This document shows positions 34,561-49,135 of a DNA stretch of 64,000 nt, in pieces. The DNA comes from Isoetes taiwanensis (taxonomy: Eukaryota; Streptophyta; Lycopodiopsida; Isoetales; Isoetaceae). The DNA is taken from contig JAJEKV010000002.1 in assembly GCA_021234155.1 (NCBI GenBank), forward strand, positions 29,943,115 to 30,007,114. Reading direction: 5' to 3'. The stretch's first letter is position 1, and each line of letters opens with the position of its first letter. Under the pieces are notes generated by a model, which saw nothing but the letters and a program-made list of their open reading frames with translations, made no database searches and was not told where the DNA came from. The translations under genes were made by a program, and so were the position numbers.

Positions 34561-36269
34561 TGGGGATGGCAAGTATTTTAAGTGTGTGGGCTCTCATTCA
34601 CGTCGTCAGTGAATTTCGAAACTAGGGTTCCTGCTTCAGTAAGACATGATTTTTACAATGAGCACGTGGGATTTGATTCCAAGATTCCGATGTTTAATTT
34701 GCAGTAGCGGTGCTTTGTAGAATAATGAAAACTTATACCATGTTATGGGCGAGGGTTAAGGGGCCGGGTTTAAGGATATTGATGGAGGGAAAACAAAGGT
34801 TTCTCTTAGAAGCTGGAATTTTGTATAGTGCCTTGCTAATCAACTTATCTTAATTTCAGAGGTTTGTTCCTGTATAAGTAAAGCGTTGACAACAAGTATT
34901 GGTAGAAGTAGTTAGAAACGCTTCGAGAAGCGTGATTCTTTGGACATGATCTTGCAGAGTATGATGTCTTTGAACATTCACATAATGGAACCTCATAGTT
35001 AAGAGCAAGAGCGATGATAATGTAGGATGATGGTCCTCTTCATGAACCCATGGTTTTCTTCTATCCCGCATATGAGGAACAAATCACACACCTAAAGCTG
35101 CCCTTATCGCTGATTGGAGAAATGCATTTCTGAGATAGAAATGCAAAAGAAATGCACATAGGCTCTATTGCCCTCCTTTGCTTTCGGTAATGGGTTTATA
35201 GGCCACATGCATAGCTGACAATTGATTCTAGATCTCGGCTTGACTATCTTGAGAATCATAGAATTATGTGGTAGGAACACACCAAGATGTCCATGCCAGC
35301 GTGTATCCATTAGTTTACGGTGAGGAAGCCTTGTGAGGCGAGAGCTTTTAAGAATCGCGGTATATTACTTGGATGCGTTCTTTGGAAATAGCTCCTCGTT
35401 TTACACTTAGCCAAGAAAAAGAGGCTACGAAATATAGCAAACAAGTTTTTTTCTTATGTTGTAGAAGACATGCCTCATGATTATACATATTCCCCTTTAG
35501 TCATAGCAGTCGGAATCCATTGCGAACATTGGGTCTTTGGGCGAAGATTCCATTGGCATTTTGTAGAGCAGCCGGAACCCATGAGCCACGATTCTCGGAG
35601 CATGAGGCAACCCCTCGTCTTGTGACACCTTGTTTGTTCTTTTCCAACGATAAAAAGTTTTTTGTAATTAGAAACGCATTTTGCTCAACAACTCTCTATG
35701 GATGTTGATGTGTCTAATGATCTCAAGAGTACTTTTATTCCAAAGGCAATAATGTGATAAAATAAAAGAAGAAAACCTTTGTTTAGGGGAGTGCCCCACG
35801 GGCTAGCTCCCTTCTTGAGATAATGGAGCAACGGGAGAAATGCTTCTAGGGGAGGTCTCCACGTTTCGCGCACTTAAGGGGCCAATTTTGAATTGATGGC
35901 CCAAAAATTGTCGTATTTCTTGGACCATTGGATTCCTCTCGAGTTGGAGAATCCAAAGGTGCCAAAATTCCAATAAACAAATTTGAAATCCAGCAGAAAT
36001 TGGCGGGCCAAACACAGGGGTGTCCCGCGAGCCCCGCCGTTGCCACCCTTCGCCCAGGCATGGAAGGTTATCAGCACATGGCAGCCCCTTTACGTGTTAT
36101 AGGCCCATGCACTAGAGAGAGGATGCAGTGGGACCTGAGTAGCCAGCGGATCTTCCCACACGAATCGTGATCATGAGCTCCACCCCTCGTCCGCCTTCCA
36201 ACATTCCCTGCGTGTCCGGAGAGCTTCTCAGGCCCTTCATTTTTTTTACATTAGAGGCTACGGTGTGTT
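34561..36269. other. 1.7 kb with no gene recognised
   Basis: Only short overlapping frames on both strands. A GC-richer patch at about 36000-36060 has no clear identity. Confidence 0.4.
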
Positions 36270-36520
36270 AATCACCCCTATTAGCGGGGGTTAATCTTTA
36301 AGCGGTTGGGGATGCAGTTTGTGAGCGCTTCGATCTAGGTGAATTCAATTGGGATGTTGCAGACGGAGTCACGGGGCGGATAATGATGAAGGAACAAATT
36401 TGGGCAATAGATATCACTTCAATGGATTGATATTCGCCTATTTAAGCTATATCCAAATCCATCCCTCACACCACTCTTCTTATTCCTGTGCCTTCCACGA
36501 TTGGTAACTGTATTAGGTAA
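36270..36520 (+). repeat. Dispersed repeat, copy 2
   Basis: Related to 16193-16362 read on the opposite strand. The block carries ten or so single-base differences and small indels relative to copy 1; the open frame of copy 1 is not kept. Confidence 0.6.
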
Positions 36521-36539
36521 GTGTTCTTAGTTCTGGCTC

Positions 36540-37000
36540 TCGTCTTGCAGGGAATAAATTACTAATCGCATATTTCTTATTAGCTAAAATGACTTTAGCT
36601 AAACTTGCTCGATATTAATCCCAAAACTTTCTGTGGTTTAGCTAAACTCTACACATTTTCCTCTCATACTTTCTAAGCGTTTAGCTAAACCTTAAATATC
36701 ATCCCAAAATTTTCTATGGTGTAGAAAATATTAGCCAAATCACTATACTTCTTTCAATTGTTTCCCACTTATTTTAGTCATTTTCCTTTGTAAGCGTTCT
36801 AAAATAATTGCTAATAACAAAGTCTAGCACCCAAATTAATTTATAGCGCTAGAAACTAAACTACTAATCATATATTTCTTATAAGCTAGTGTTAGCTAAA
36901 CTAGCACGAAATTCATTCCTAAAAGTTTATCGTTTAGCTAAAGCAATACCATTCACTCTCTTACTTTCTAGCATTTGGCTAAGAGCTCAGTGTTGGCCTT
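36540..37000 (+). repeat. Tandem duplication of about 300 bp, TTTAGCTAAA-rich
   Basis: CTAATC(G/A)(C/T)ATATTTCTTA and TTTAGCTAAA blocks at 36560-36680 recur at 36865-36990 in the same order, ending with ACTTTCTA(A)GC(G/A)TTTGGCTAA-like text. Non-coding. Confidence 0.7.
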
Positions 37001-37107
37001 GATCCACGAAAAGAATTAAGCTAAAATTATTATTTTTTTCCCAATTTTTTCCATTCACTTTCGCCAAATTTTTTTGAAAATGTGCCAAAAAATTGCCAAA
37101 TAGCTAA

Positions 37108-37133
37108 GAATAGAATAGAATAGAATAGAATAG
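37108..37133 (+). repeat. (GAATA)5 microsatellite
   Basis: Five clean copies of GAATA in a row, followed directly by GCCC. Confidence 0.95.
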
Positions 37134-37434
37134 CCCTTAAATTATTCCACGACGTCTTGGTTCTGGTTCTTACTTCATGTCCCTTAACTTGCTCTTGTCT
37201 TTTTCTGTTTGATCCTTTATTTTCTTGCATGCACCAGACCTCAGGCTATGGATCGCACTTCAGTCTGCCCATGCTTCCGGCAATTCCTTCTGGGTAGATT
37301 TTTCCAGAGGAGGAACAATCTCTTCTTCACCTAGAAACGAACTCCAACAACATCTAGCTCGGACATCAGTTCTACGCTGCTCATCCCTCCAAGCGTTCTG
37401 GTGTTCCACAATGTTTTAGTGATCCACGAAGAGA

Positions 37435-38244
37435 TCAATGTTGCTGCCAGATCGACATTGACTTCATTTGCTCTGTAAAACTCATGCACCTGAAGCATGA
37501 AGAAGTTATCGGTATGAAGATACTAACCTGCCACAGAATCCTTGAGAGAAGCCAAATGACAAGGATCAAAGCAAAAACCCAGTGAAGGAAAGAGGTCGTA
37601 TTGAAGCCGTGCCTGGGCAGAAATTTGTAGAAGGGACATGGCTCTAACAGAATTTGTGTCCGGACGAAGCTAAGGAAAGGATCAGGAAGAAGTTGTGGAG
37701 GAAAAGGTTTCCACAATATTACTATACTGCTGTGAGAAGAACACCGAATGAGAAGAAACTCGAAAAGACCAAATATATATCGCTCGTCCTCTCCCGGGAA
37801 TATCGATCCTACGGTGTGGATCGATTTGCATTTACATGAAAACATAAAAACATAAAACACAAAATGTATTTCAAACACTAGTTCGTGGCTGGCCCAGATT
37901 GTACATGCCTTATAATAGCATCCACCTAGCGAATCTTCTGAATTAGCAAAGCTTTTGCAAGACTCATGTGAGGCCGCAAAATATATAACTCTGAAACTGG
38001 CACACCTAAATTGTTCCCATTCCACATTAGATATGGCATTATTAATAGAAACAAAGAATGCGCTAAGTTGCCACCCCAGGATATGCGACAATGCAGGTAT
38101 CCGATGGGCCTCTGTACCTATTCGTACCACATTGACGACTAACTCCTTGGCAAAGAAAGCCTCTTCTGGCTCAACTGGATACACAACAGCTTCTGGATGA
38201 GAAGCATCAATCTCTAATGTAATGAGCGAAGAGGGCGAACTCAA
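37435..38244 (-). CDS. Open stretch of about 269 codons, unknown, strand uncertain
   Basis: The longest uninterrupted frame outside the known genes. The first part (about residues 1-100: TLEIDASHPEAVVYPVEPE and on) has protein-like composition; the rest is rich in Phe, Ser and Cys, as antisense frames often are. There is no ATG at its upstream end (the frame continues from ATT before TTG). The opposite strand also stays open in two pieces (37654-37839 and 37955-38200), so the true strand cannot be fixed. A decayed exon or transposon fragment is possible. Confidence 0.25.
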   Translation of the reverse strand: MSSPSSLITLEIDASHPEAVVYPVEPEEAFFAKELVVNVVRIGTEAHRIPALSHILGWQLSAFFVSINNAISNVEWEQFRCASFRVIYFAASHESCKSFANSEDSLGGCYYKACTIWASHELVFEIHFVFYVFMFSCKCKSIHTVGSIFPGEDERYIFGLFEFLLIRCSSHSSIVILWKPFPPQLLPDPFLSFVRTQILLEPCPFYKFLPRHGFNTTSFLHWVFALILVIWLLSRILWQVSIFIPITSSCFRCMSFTEQMKSMSIWQQH

Positions 38245-39384
38245 AATATGAGTTCTATTATTAAGGGGGAAGTATAATTAGAGTTGTTGGAGATTATTAA
38301 TGATTTATGTTATCAAAAGATTTGAAGGCAAACAGGAAAAAAAAGACTTCAAGAGGAAAATAAAGACTTCAAGCATCTGTTTCAATGTTACAAGAATATT
38401 GAATAGTTCAATATCTAGATAATAATCTTGCGCACAATATAATCTTTTTTCATTACCTCGATATGTTTCTAATCGATTGAACATTTGTGAATGGTTCATT
38501 TAAATATCAAGAACACACTTTTATGAGATGATTTAGCGGGAATACTTGATATCTAGAATGTTGCTAGATGTATTCAGCGCCAAAAACAAAGTCTTGAAGA
38601 AACCTTGTATTCCAAGATAAATTTTGAAACGTACTACGATTCTGACATCAATATATGCAATCTAAACCAAGAAGTTGGACAAAAATGATGACCATATCAT
38701 CTTCTTTTTTTGCACAAAGCTTCGATCACCAAGTATTTTCATATACTTGGTAATTGTAACATTTAGGAATAGACATTTATCGGAGGAAAAGTCAGGATGG
38801 CGTCGCTGACTTTTCGCAGTTATCTCCAAAACCTTAACAAAAATATAAGCTTAAATGAAGATGCGAGGTAAGCAAGCATATAGCCAGGCGTGGAGATCTT
38901 TGCACTAGAAGGAAGAGCCGAGAAATAAATGCAAGAACCGGCGCAAATCTATTAGAACTGCCGACCCATTTCCAACTAGAGGCCATTTCAATCCAAACAT
39001 GCACATCCTCACCCAAACCCAATAGTCAACCTATTAAGCCAATACAATATGAAAATCCTAAGCATTTTATCTTACGTGAGGAATCAACATTTTCATACTT
39101 ACCTTGACAGGCATTACGGCTTGCACAATGTGCGCATGATGCGGCCTATATCATAGGTGTCACGTAATAGAAGCTCATAGTGGCTCACTAAGAAATCAAA
39201 AACACGTTTTATACCGCCTTGAGATCTTTAAGACATTAGATTAGGACGAAGCATAAAATGGATAAGAAGAATCGTATCACATTCTTAAATCCACGAGACT
39301 CTGCCCTTACTTGGCCCGGCTCACTGCATGGAGTCATTTGCAAGTTGCGGTAGCATAGCATGGAGCCCTCACGATAAGAGACAA
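38245..39384. other. 1.1 kb with no gene recognised
   Basis: AT-rich, short unsupported frames only. Confidence 0.4.
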
Positions 39385-39740
39385 AGCCCCAGCGTCTGCG
39401 GATTTGAGGGGCAGGGCTACGAGGCAATGTCTCACGGATTTAGAGGCCATGCACGGTATATACATAGCCGCTTCCAAAGAATAAGAGCATCTTCCTCTTT
39501 TTACAACCCTAAAACAAATGTTTCATTACGAAAACACCGCAGACTTGGCAGAAGCGTCTCTAGATTTAGAAATTTGCGAGAACACAAGGCAAGAATCTCA
39601 CAGCTTTACAGCCATGCGGAATAATATAGCCATTTCCAAAGAATAGCGGCATCTTCCTCTTTTACAACCCTAAAACAAATGTTTCGATACGAAAACACAC
39701 GGACCTTGGCGGCGTCTGCGGATTACGAGAATGCGAAGGC
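39385..39740 (+). repeat. Tandem repeat of about 160 bp, just over two copies
   Basis: The block AGCGTCT(G/C)(C/T)(G/A)GATTT recurs near 39392, 39550 and 39709. Between them are GGCAA(T/G)(G/A)(T/A)CTCAC, GCCATGC, AAAGAATA, GCATCTTCCTC and ACAACCCTAAAACAAATG in the same order. Confidence 0.85.
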
Positions 39741-40229
39741 GATGCTTGAGATAACCCTAAAATAACCTAAAAAGTGGTATCTCGATGCTTGCATGTATGA
39801 GAAACTATTAAAAAGAAATAGAAGAATAAAAATAAAGGGGTAAACCATTGATGATATGGAATTTAGACAATAAAATGTGGAGTGCACTCTAAGATATCGC
39901 GATTAATATACTTATAGGTGCAATAAGCCCATGAAATCATATATGAAAACCATACTTAAGCGTATAAAATCACAAAAAACCCTGTTATAATGCTAGATAT
40001 CCACATAGGATCACTTATATCTCGAAAGTTCACAACTTCCTCATCACTAGGAATACTATCATCTCAATATAGATCTCTGACCGTTTCTCTCCGCGACCCT
40101 GAAACCTAAGCAACCCAAATAGTATCGATCTCATATCAGAAGGCATACAATGACTAGGATTGAACAGGACTTTCCAATTCCAAGCCGCTCTAACTCTGCA
40201 CTCATTTATATGAGCAATGTTAGAAGGGA

Positions 40230-40553
40230 TTATCCATGAATTGACAAGGTGAATTTTCTAGATCTAATCATCCTGCACAAGGCCGCAGTCAACCTTCCAT
40301 TACCACGATAGTTCACAAAATGGGCAGCCCTATTCAACAGATTTTTATTATTTAGAACAACAAGATCCTTGGCATCACCAGCCCCCCACCTTAAATGCAA
40401 ACCCTTCCCTTTCTCAATTACAAATTCTCTGACGTTATGGAGATGGCAGACATAATGAACTTTACCAATGTCCTTCATACAATAAGCAACCATACCCTCA
40501 AAACAATGAAACCTATTGTTCTTTAGAGCCTTACAAATTAAGAAAGGTCTACC
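40230..40553 (-). pseudogene. Possible HUH 'replitron'-type Rep remnant (C-terminal part)
   Basis: The minus strand is open for 107 codons from the TGA at 40554-40556. It reads coherently: KALKNNRFHCFEGMVAYCMK, then a KD-x-G-K-x-HY motif, a NVREFVIEKGKGLHLRWGAG stretch, then NNKNLLNRAAHFVNYR and a hydrophobic helix with AALCRMIRSRKFTL. This order (Tyr...Lys-Asp, HY, charged helix, KN-hydrophobic helix) resembles, as I recall it, the region after the HUH motif in replitron rolling-circle transposases of plants and algae. No HUH motif was found upstream (to about 41100), where stops are frequent. So this is a fragment, and the family call is tentative. Confidence 0.3.
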
Positions 40554-41470
40554 TCAGGCGCAACCGATAGAGCAAAGAAACAACAAACAAAAACACAGAG
40601 GAATTCCCAACTTCGCACGTAAGAAAACAAGAAGAAAGCAAGAATCCGACACTTGCAGAGTACTAGAATAGCAACCCATGTGAAGGATCACCATCTACAG
40701 CAATGGGCCATCCTTCCTTCACGAAAACAAAACCCTACACTTCTATTTTGATAACAGCATGCCACCATCAGCATTTACAGTATTCCTATACTGTATCCCA
40801 ATACACATAACCTTAAAAACCTTATGTAACAAATGTACCCATTCCAATTTCAGACACATTATCATTGGGCCTTATTATTGGCTGCTGGATTTTTATTATT
40901 GTCACCATTTTGATCTATAACAGTCGCTCCACGTTTCCATTTATGAGTTTCCATGGTTTTCTCTTTGTTCTGCCTCTTTAAAATGCTCTGGTCTAACATA
41001 GATCTCTGCAAAGATCTAACAGGTTATAGACTATGAGCCGTTGCATGAAGGCAATCTGCAAGGAGAGATAGCATCCATGTAAGCTTCAGAATATTTGGAG
41101 TGTTATAACCATTTTGTTTTCATAGTTTGCATCGTCGGAGATCTTGTCCGAACTCAAATGTAGCTTTGGTTAGCATACGATTCTGGCAGAACATAATATA
41201 GTCTAACATCCAAACTTATCTAAAAATTTCATATAAGGGGAACTTTTCTTATGGTGTTCATTCTGGTCATCTTGATGGGGCACAATATAACAGCGCATGG
41301 AACTCAGCTTGCCTAGCAAATATGCAAGGCATGCATATAACAAATTGTACATCCTCACCGTGTCACCATAATAATTATATACAATAATACTCAGGCATGG
41401 TTAAAAATCTTGTAGCTGCAAAATACAAATTATAAATTACATACATCAAAGAGTGGCCATTCTTAAGCCA
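40554..41470. other. No gene recognised, downstream of glycolate oxidase
   Basis: A minus-strand stretch near 40900-40990 (METHKWKRGATVIDQNGDNN) is open and hydrophilic and may belong to the same remnant as 40230-40553. The glycolate oxidase 3' UTR should also lie in the right part. Confidence 0.35.
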
Positions 41471-43549
<2,079 letters not shown>

Positions 43550-46500
43550 GTTTCTAATGCCAAAACACACAAGAGAAACTGGTTGGACTTGGTATGACGA
43601 AAACTAAGGAACCAAGTTCACAAAATTCAAAAGAGAATGCTCCATTAGAGGAACACAGTGAATTGGGTAAGGGATATTTGAATTTAGATCATTACCCAAG
43701 CCGGATAACAAAGCGCCCCGCTTGCTTTGCTTGTTCCTGTAGACAGGAGGGGCTAATCAACTGCCCTTCACGGAATGGCAGATAAGGACCCACTGATTCT
43801 TCACCACTAAACAGAGGATATTGAAATCACCCAATTCAAATAATGCACTTGTATAGACGGTATCCATATTTTTATTTTTGGTACCCCTCTCTTTGTCTTT
43901 TCCTCTTGCCCTTGAACTCTCACCAAACAAGCCCTGCCACCCTTTATTTGGGATATCTAGTTCAAATATGTGGAGCACGTTACAAGGTATCCAAGATTCC
44001 ACTTTCTTGGGTATCCACGACTTTACATGTTTCCTTCAAGCCTTCAAGAGTTGGACACCTACGATATATGATATGCATAAGGAACATTAAGTTATGTGGA
44101 ACGGACTCGAAGACGACCTTCTTGGATTGCCCCAGTGACCTGAGAAGCAAAGAGCCACATTAGGGGCAACTAGCCTGATCTCGTCTAGGTTAACATCTTG
44201 CTAAGGGCTCAAGGGAGTGATCAATATAAGTTAAAACGTATGGAACTCTAGCTCGAGGAAAGGGGCTATAAGCTGGTTCGAAGGATGTTGCCATCTGTAG
44301 TGGCCTTAAAGCACATTTTTTGCAAGATTGCCTAAACCGAGTTCATCAATTTCCTTGATTCCTAGTCTATCCACGTGCTATGGCATTTCAACTAGAATTG
44401 TTCATTACCGTTGGATGTAAAGACTTTTCTAACTACGATCAAGAAAATCGAAAACTAGCATTAAAGCATGTACTCTTTCTTCACTGCAGGCATGCTCTGC
44501 TAAAATCGCATATTTTGGAGGATTTGACACCATGATGTGGCACAAGTCATAGATTAAAGTTTGGTTGGTGTTATGAATGTCTTCTAAATCTTATAAAGAA
44601 GTCTGAGCTCACTCCATCAAATTTTCTATGGAAACCTGGTGATGATTCATTCCCAAGTGTTATCATTTGTTGTATCATTTTCCAATCAACATCTAGAACC
44701 TGCATCTAAATATGTAACTGCTTCATCCTCCTGAATGTTTCTGACATCATTCAATATGGTATTGTTTGTCTAAGGATTCTATGGTGCATGGGCTGATGCT
44801 AAGGACTCTCTCCACGGAGTTTATGTCGGACTTCTGTAGTAAGATTTCAAGAGGAACATGTCTTAGATGAATAGAATAGAATAAATTTCTTAACGACCAC
44901 CGAGACCGTGGGACATGGGATCCATACAATGGGAGAAAATTTTGATAGATTTGGGTTGGTTGTGTCATTAAAGCATTGAAATGTCAATGCATTTTTGAGA
45001 TCCATTTTTCTTGCTAGGAGATCTAGATAGACCATTCATTTTTTTTTAAGCATAGGGTTCTGAAAAAGCCTTTCAATTGGTTCCTCTGTAACATTCACGG
45101 CGTTACGTAGTCTTTCAATCAATAATTAGTGGTTACTAGTAAACATGTGCCCGGCGTTGTCGGGCTAATGCCTTAGCTGTCTGCCACTTTTGATTTGTGA
45201 TAACTTTTCAAATATAATTTTTGATTTGTGATCATCTTTTTGAATATCTAGTTAATGTTCATCACAAATGTGTGCCAATTTCGATCAATGGTATTGGTTC
45301 TAAACGCTTAATTGTAATTAGATCAGCAATGTGTATAAAAGCATGCATTTTTTATAATAGTGCCCAACATTATTGCGCATAAGTAAAAGGGTGCATGTTC
45401 ATTAGGATTGTAATCATTCTGGTGACTTCAATATATGATGAAGATGAGCATAGTAACATTTGACAATGTGGTGAAATCTAGAGGAACAATGTTGGGGTTT
45501 TTCACGAATTGAGATGGCAAACGATAATTGCCCATAAGAATTGAGAATATGAATTATTTCTTTTTTCATGTACATGTAGATATATAGGATATTTGGTATA
45601 TATAATCTGGAGATGATATTACTCATGCCTAACAATCTTATTTTTTGAAAGTATGGGAAATGTTTTGGAAGGAAGTAATTTGTTCCACCTTGAAATTTAG
45701 TTGTGAGGAATTTCAGTGACTGATGGGCCACCGGCCGGGAGTCATTTCGAGAATTTCTGCAATAAAAGGAATGAAATTTCATCTCGACAATCCACCTTGA
45801 AATTTTTCTTGTGCGGACATGGCGTGATCACTATATAAATATTTTGCGATTCATTTCTTGCTCCTTTTGGTGATTCTCCAATGGAGGTTCTTGTGCACTC
45901 TTCTTTGTTGGAGCTTCTTATCTTGCTATGTTAGATCAATAGGTGGAAGCTTCAAGATCGATGGATTAAGAACGGCTTGATGGCGTATACGTTTTTAATG
46001 TTTCTTCTACGGTTTTTGCCAAATAACCCGAGGAAGGGTGTTTTCTTGGCCTTGCATACAGATATTAGGTGAAAGATGCTCATCTTTGTTTTTTTCTATT
46101 GTTTTGATTTTTCTCTAGCTTGATGCTTGTTTTTCTTGCAAATCTCGATTGTACAAAGAAAGTTAGATACTTAGTGCCGCTGTAGCAATATTCTCAATTA
46201 AAACCTCAAGTAACATGGCATTTGTTTTATAAATTAAGTATTTATTTTTGCCAATAGTTCAAAGGTCATCTAGTTCATTCTTGATGTTCCCTCCTTGCTT
46301 TGTCTTGAGGCTCTTTCAACTCTCTTTGTGGCGTAATCGGCCCTCATGTTGGTAAGCTTTTAGGTTTATCATAGCGAGGATGATGATTAAGAAAGAAAGT
46401 ACTCGTAGATTTTTAAGCACATTGTACAGATTTGAGGCGGACATGGCTTTGATGTATATAGAACAAATTTTTATGCGGTAAATAGAGGCAGGATGATTAA

Positions 46501-47689
46501 TCCATAACGAAGTTTTGTAAAATGCAACTTATATATTGAAGTATTTGTTTTCTGCAAATCCGCAACGTCTATTAATAGGCAAAATATGACTGATCATGTT
46601 TTTTAATCACTTTGTGGTATATGAATGAAAGAAATTTTGCTTATTTTCACTTGTTCAATTATTATAATTGTAAATGTTTAATGAACTTTGGAATGAACTA
46701 GAAATCAACAGAAAATCACCTTGAAATTTCGACTTTAAACATCGAGGTGATTAGAGCCGAAATTTCAAGGTGGTTAAAATTTCGTTTTCAAAACTGATAT
46801 ATCACATATACATACTTGTATCCAGCCCCCTGCAATGTGAAATTGTGGTGTTGAATCTATTGTGGTTGCAATATGAATTGTTGCATTTGAATTTTTGCCC
46901 CATTGCTTGCAAGATGTTACCCTTGTACATATGAGCTTTTGAAACAATGTTATTTATTCTTAATGGCCAAGAAGCACCCATAATCGAAGAAGCTGTCTAT
47001 TCGAGCTAGGGTTTGTGAATTTGGCTTCCACGACAATCACTGGTGCCCAAAATAATGGCCTTTTTTAGTATAAGATTTACCAAAAGAAAATTTATGTGGT
47101 TCTTTACCTACACGTATATAAGCAAGAATAGCCAGAAAACACAGTTTTCTCTTCCAAATGTAACACCGGAAAAGGGCACACTGACGTTACCGAAAGCCCC
47201 CAAAAACATTTTAAGTAAGTAGATTAAAGATCTCGTGATCAGCCATGACTTTTCTATATACCCTCATTTCTGGTACCTCACCCTTTTACTTGACCGCTTC
47301 TCCTACCTAAGCATAATGGAAACTTCACATGTTTGCCAGGTATGGCACTCCGCAACATGGTGAATCTATAACTAGTTCATTAATCTCTTTGGTTTGTCAC
47401 CTTTGATATTTTGCTGTGAATGTTAGTTAAGATATGTTGCTTATTTTGCATGCATGTGAAGTAAATCTCTAGCATAGTTACATCTCCTAACGAAAAATAA
47501 GGAACATGCAAATGATTATAGCCTCATTATTTATAGATTAGATTAGATCAGATTAGATTAGATTAGACATATTAGGCTTAGGCTTAGGCTTAGACGTAGA
47601 CTTGAACTTGGGCTTAGATTAGACTTAGATTTAACTTGTATAAACAATTAGCATGAAAACCAGTACGTATATGGTTTTTTTATACAACA
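43550..47689. other. 4.1 kb with no gene recognised, upstream of glycolate oxidase
   Basis: Should include the glycolate oxidase 5' UTR and promoter, but no firm TATA box or transcription start can be set. Open frames up to 122 codons (minus, 45414-45782) have no known domain. A GATTA / GGCTTA simple-repeat stretch lies at 47535-47610. Confidence 0.4.
47535..47610 (+). repeat. (GATTA)n and (GGCTTA)n simple repeats
   Basis: AGATTAGATTAGATCAGATTAGATTAGATT-type run followed by TTAGGCTTAGGCTTAGGCTTAG. Slippage-prone, non-coding. Confidence 0.85.
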
Positions 47690-49135
47690 ATAGTAGTCCT
47701 TCCTAGTTATGCAAAACCAATAGTCGTCCATATCATATTTTGTGTCCTAATTTAAAATTTTGCACTAGTTTCTAGAAATCATCATTGATTTGCAAGGTTG
47801 TTTTTAAATGTACATTGATTTAACAAAATCATTTCTAGTTCATATCAATATCTAGCATTATACTTGAGGGGTTTTGCATTTTGGTTTTCATATGATTTCA
47901 TGGAAGTATTACCCGCGAGGTATACTAATCAATACATCCCTAGAGTACACCAAGTTTTGCATGCAATTTGTCACGGTTTTGTTTCTTCTCAATGGTTAAG
48001 ATGGGAGAACCTGAAAGCCCTCTTTTAATTCAAGAAGATCCAAGGGGCTATAATGAAAGCCCACTACCGTCGAAAAAACAAAGCGTCAACCATTTCTAGG
48101 GTTCTTACATGCGTCTGGTTTTGCACGAACGTTAGCGGCCCTGAGGGAATGGGACAAGCCATGGCACACTATAGATCTCTACGAAAACTTTGGGAGGTTA
48201 TATGGGTGGTGATTGTAGTAGAGATCTGAGATAGAATGGCGAGGATGGTTGCTCTAAAAGAATGTGTTTTTCACGAGGTTTGGAGCGAGTTTAGAGATTA
48301 GGAATAGAAAAAGCTCTTTGTTCAATCTAAATAAAGCAAAAAGGTTTACCAATCAACACACAACTACCATTAACATTATTAACACAAACCATTGCATTTA
48401 ACACATTTAAATTAAAATCCTTAAACCCCCTTTGGTTTTGGGTGCATATTCTACGAGGGGGTTACTCCAGGGTGCTTGAGATGTCGGGATGGGTATATAA
48501 CCCCTTTATTCAAGCTGGACCCATTACATAGCGATCCTCATTTGTGGGGTATGCATGTACAAGTTTTTAATATCTTGTATATTAAAGGTTTGCAAAATAC
48601 TATAGGTTTGAGAGATATTACTTAATGGTGTTAATTTTGTGCATGTATTGTAAATATATTTTGGGACTCTCCACGCCCTCGTAACCCCGTTTGTAAGAAT
48701 ATGTGTTTTATGCATATATTGATTTTACAAAACCAATAATGGTTCATATCATATTTTTTGTACTAATTCGAAATTTCACAGTAGTTTGTAGAAATCATCA
48801 TTAGTTTGTAAAGAATATTTTTAAGTGTACATTGATTTAATAAGATCATTGCTAGTAATTACATGAATTCTACAATCATACAATAGTTTAGAAGATGTGT
48901 TTTATGCATATAATAATTTTGCAAAACCAGTAGTGGTTCATATCATGTTCTTTGTACTAATTCGAAATTTTACACCAGTTTTTAGAAAACATCATTAGCT
49001 TGTAAGATTGTTTTTAAGTGTACATTGATTTAGCAAAATCATTGCTCATTTATATCATGTTTAACTACATGAATTATACAACCGTACAATATTTTTGAAT
49101 TCATAAATAGTTTAGAAGATGTGTTTTATGCATCT
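47690..49135 (+). repeat. Dispersed and tandem copies of an about 200-bp AT-rich repeat
   Basis: Copies begin near 47700, 48710 and 48900, with the start of another at 49118. Each has CAAAACCA(A/G)TA(A/G)T(C/G)GT(C/T)CATATCAT, AATTCGAAATTT-like, AGAAA(T/A)CATCATT and GTACATTGATTTA blocks in order. The 48.7-49.1 copies are in tandem and separated by TTTAGAAGATGTGTTTTATGCAT-like joints (that word occurs at about 48890 and 49118). The first copy is isolated by about 0.85 kb. Confidence 0.8.
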
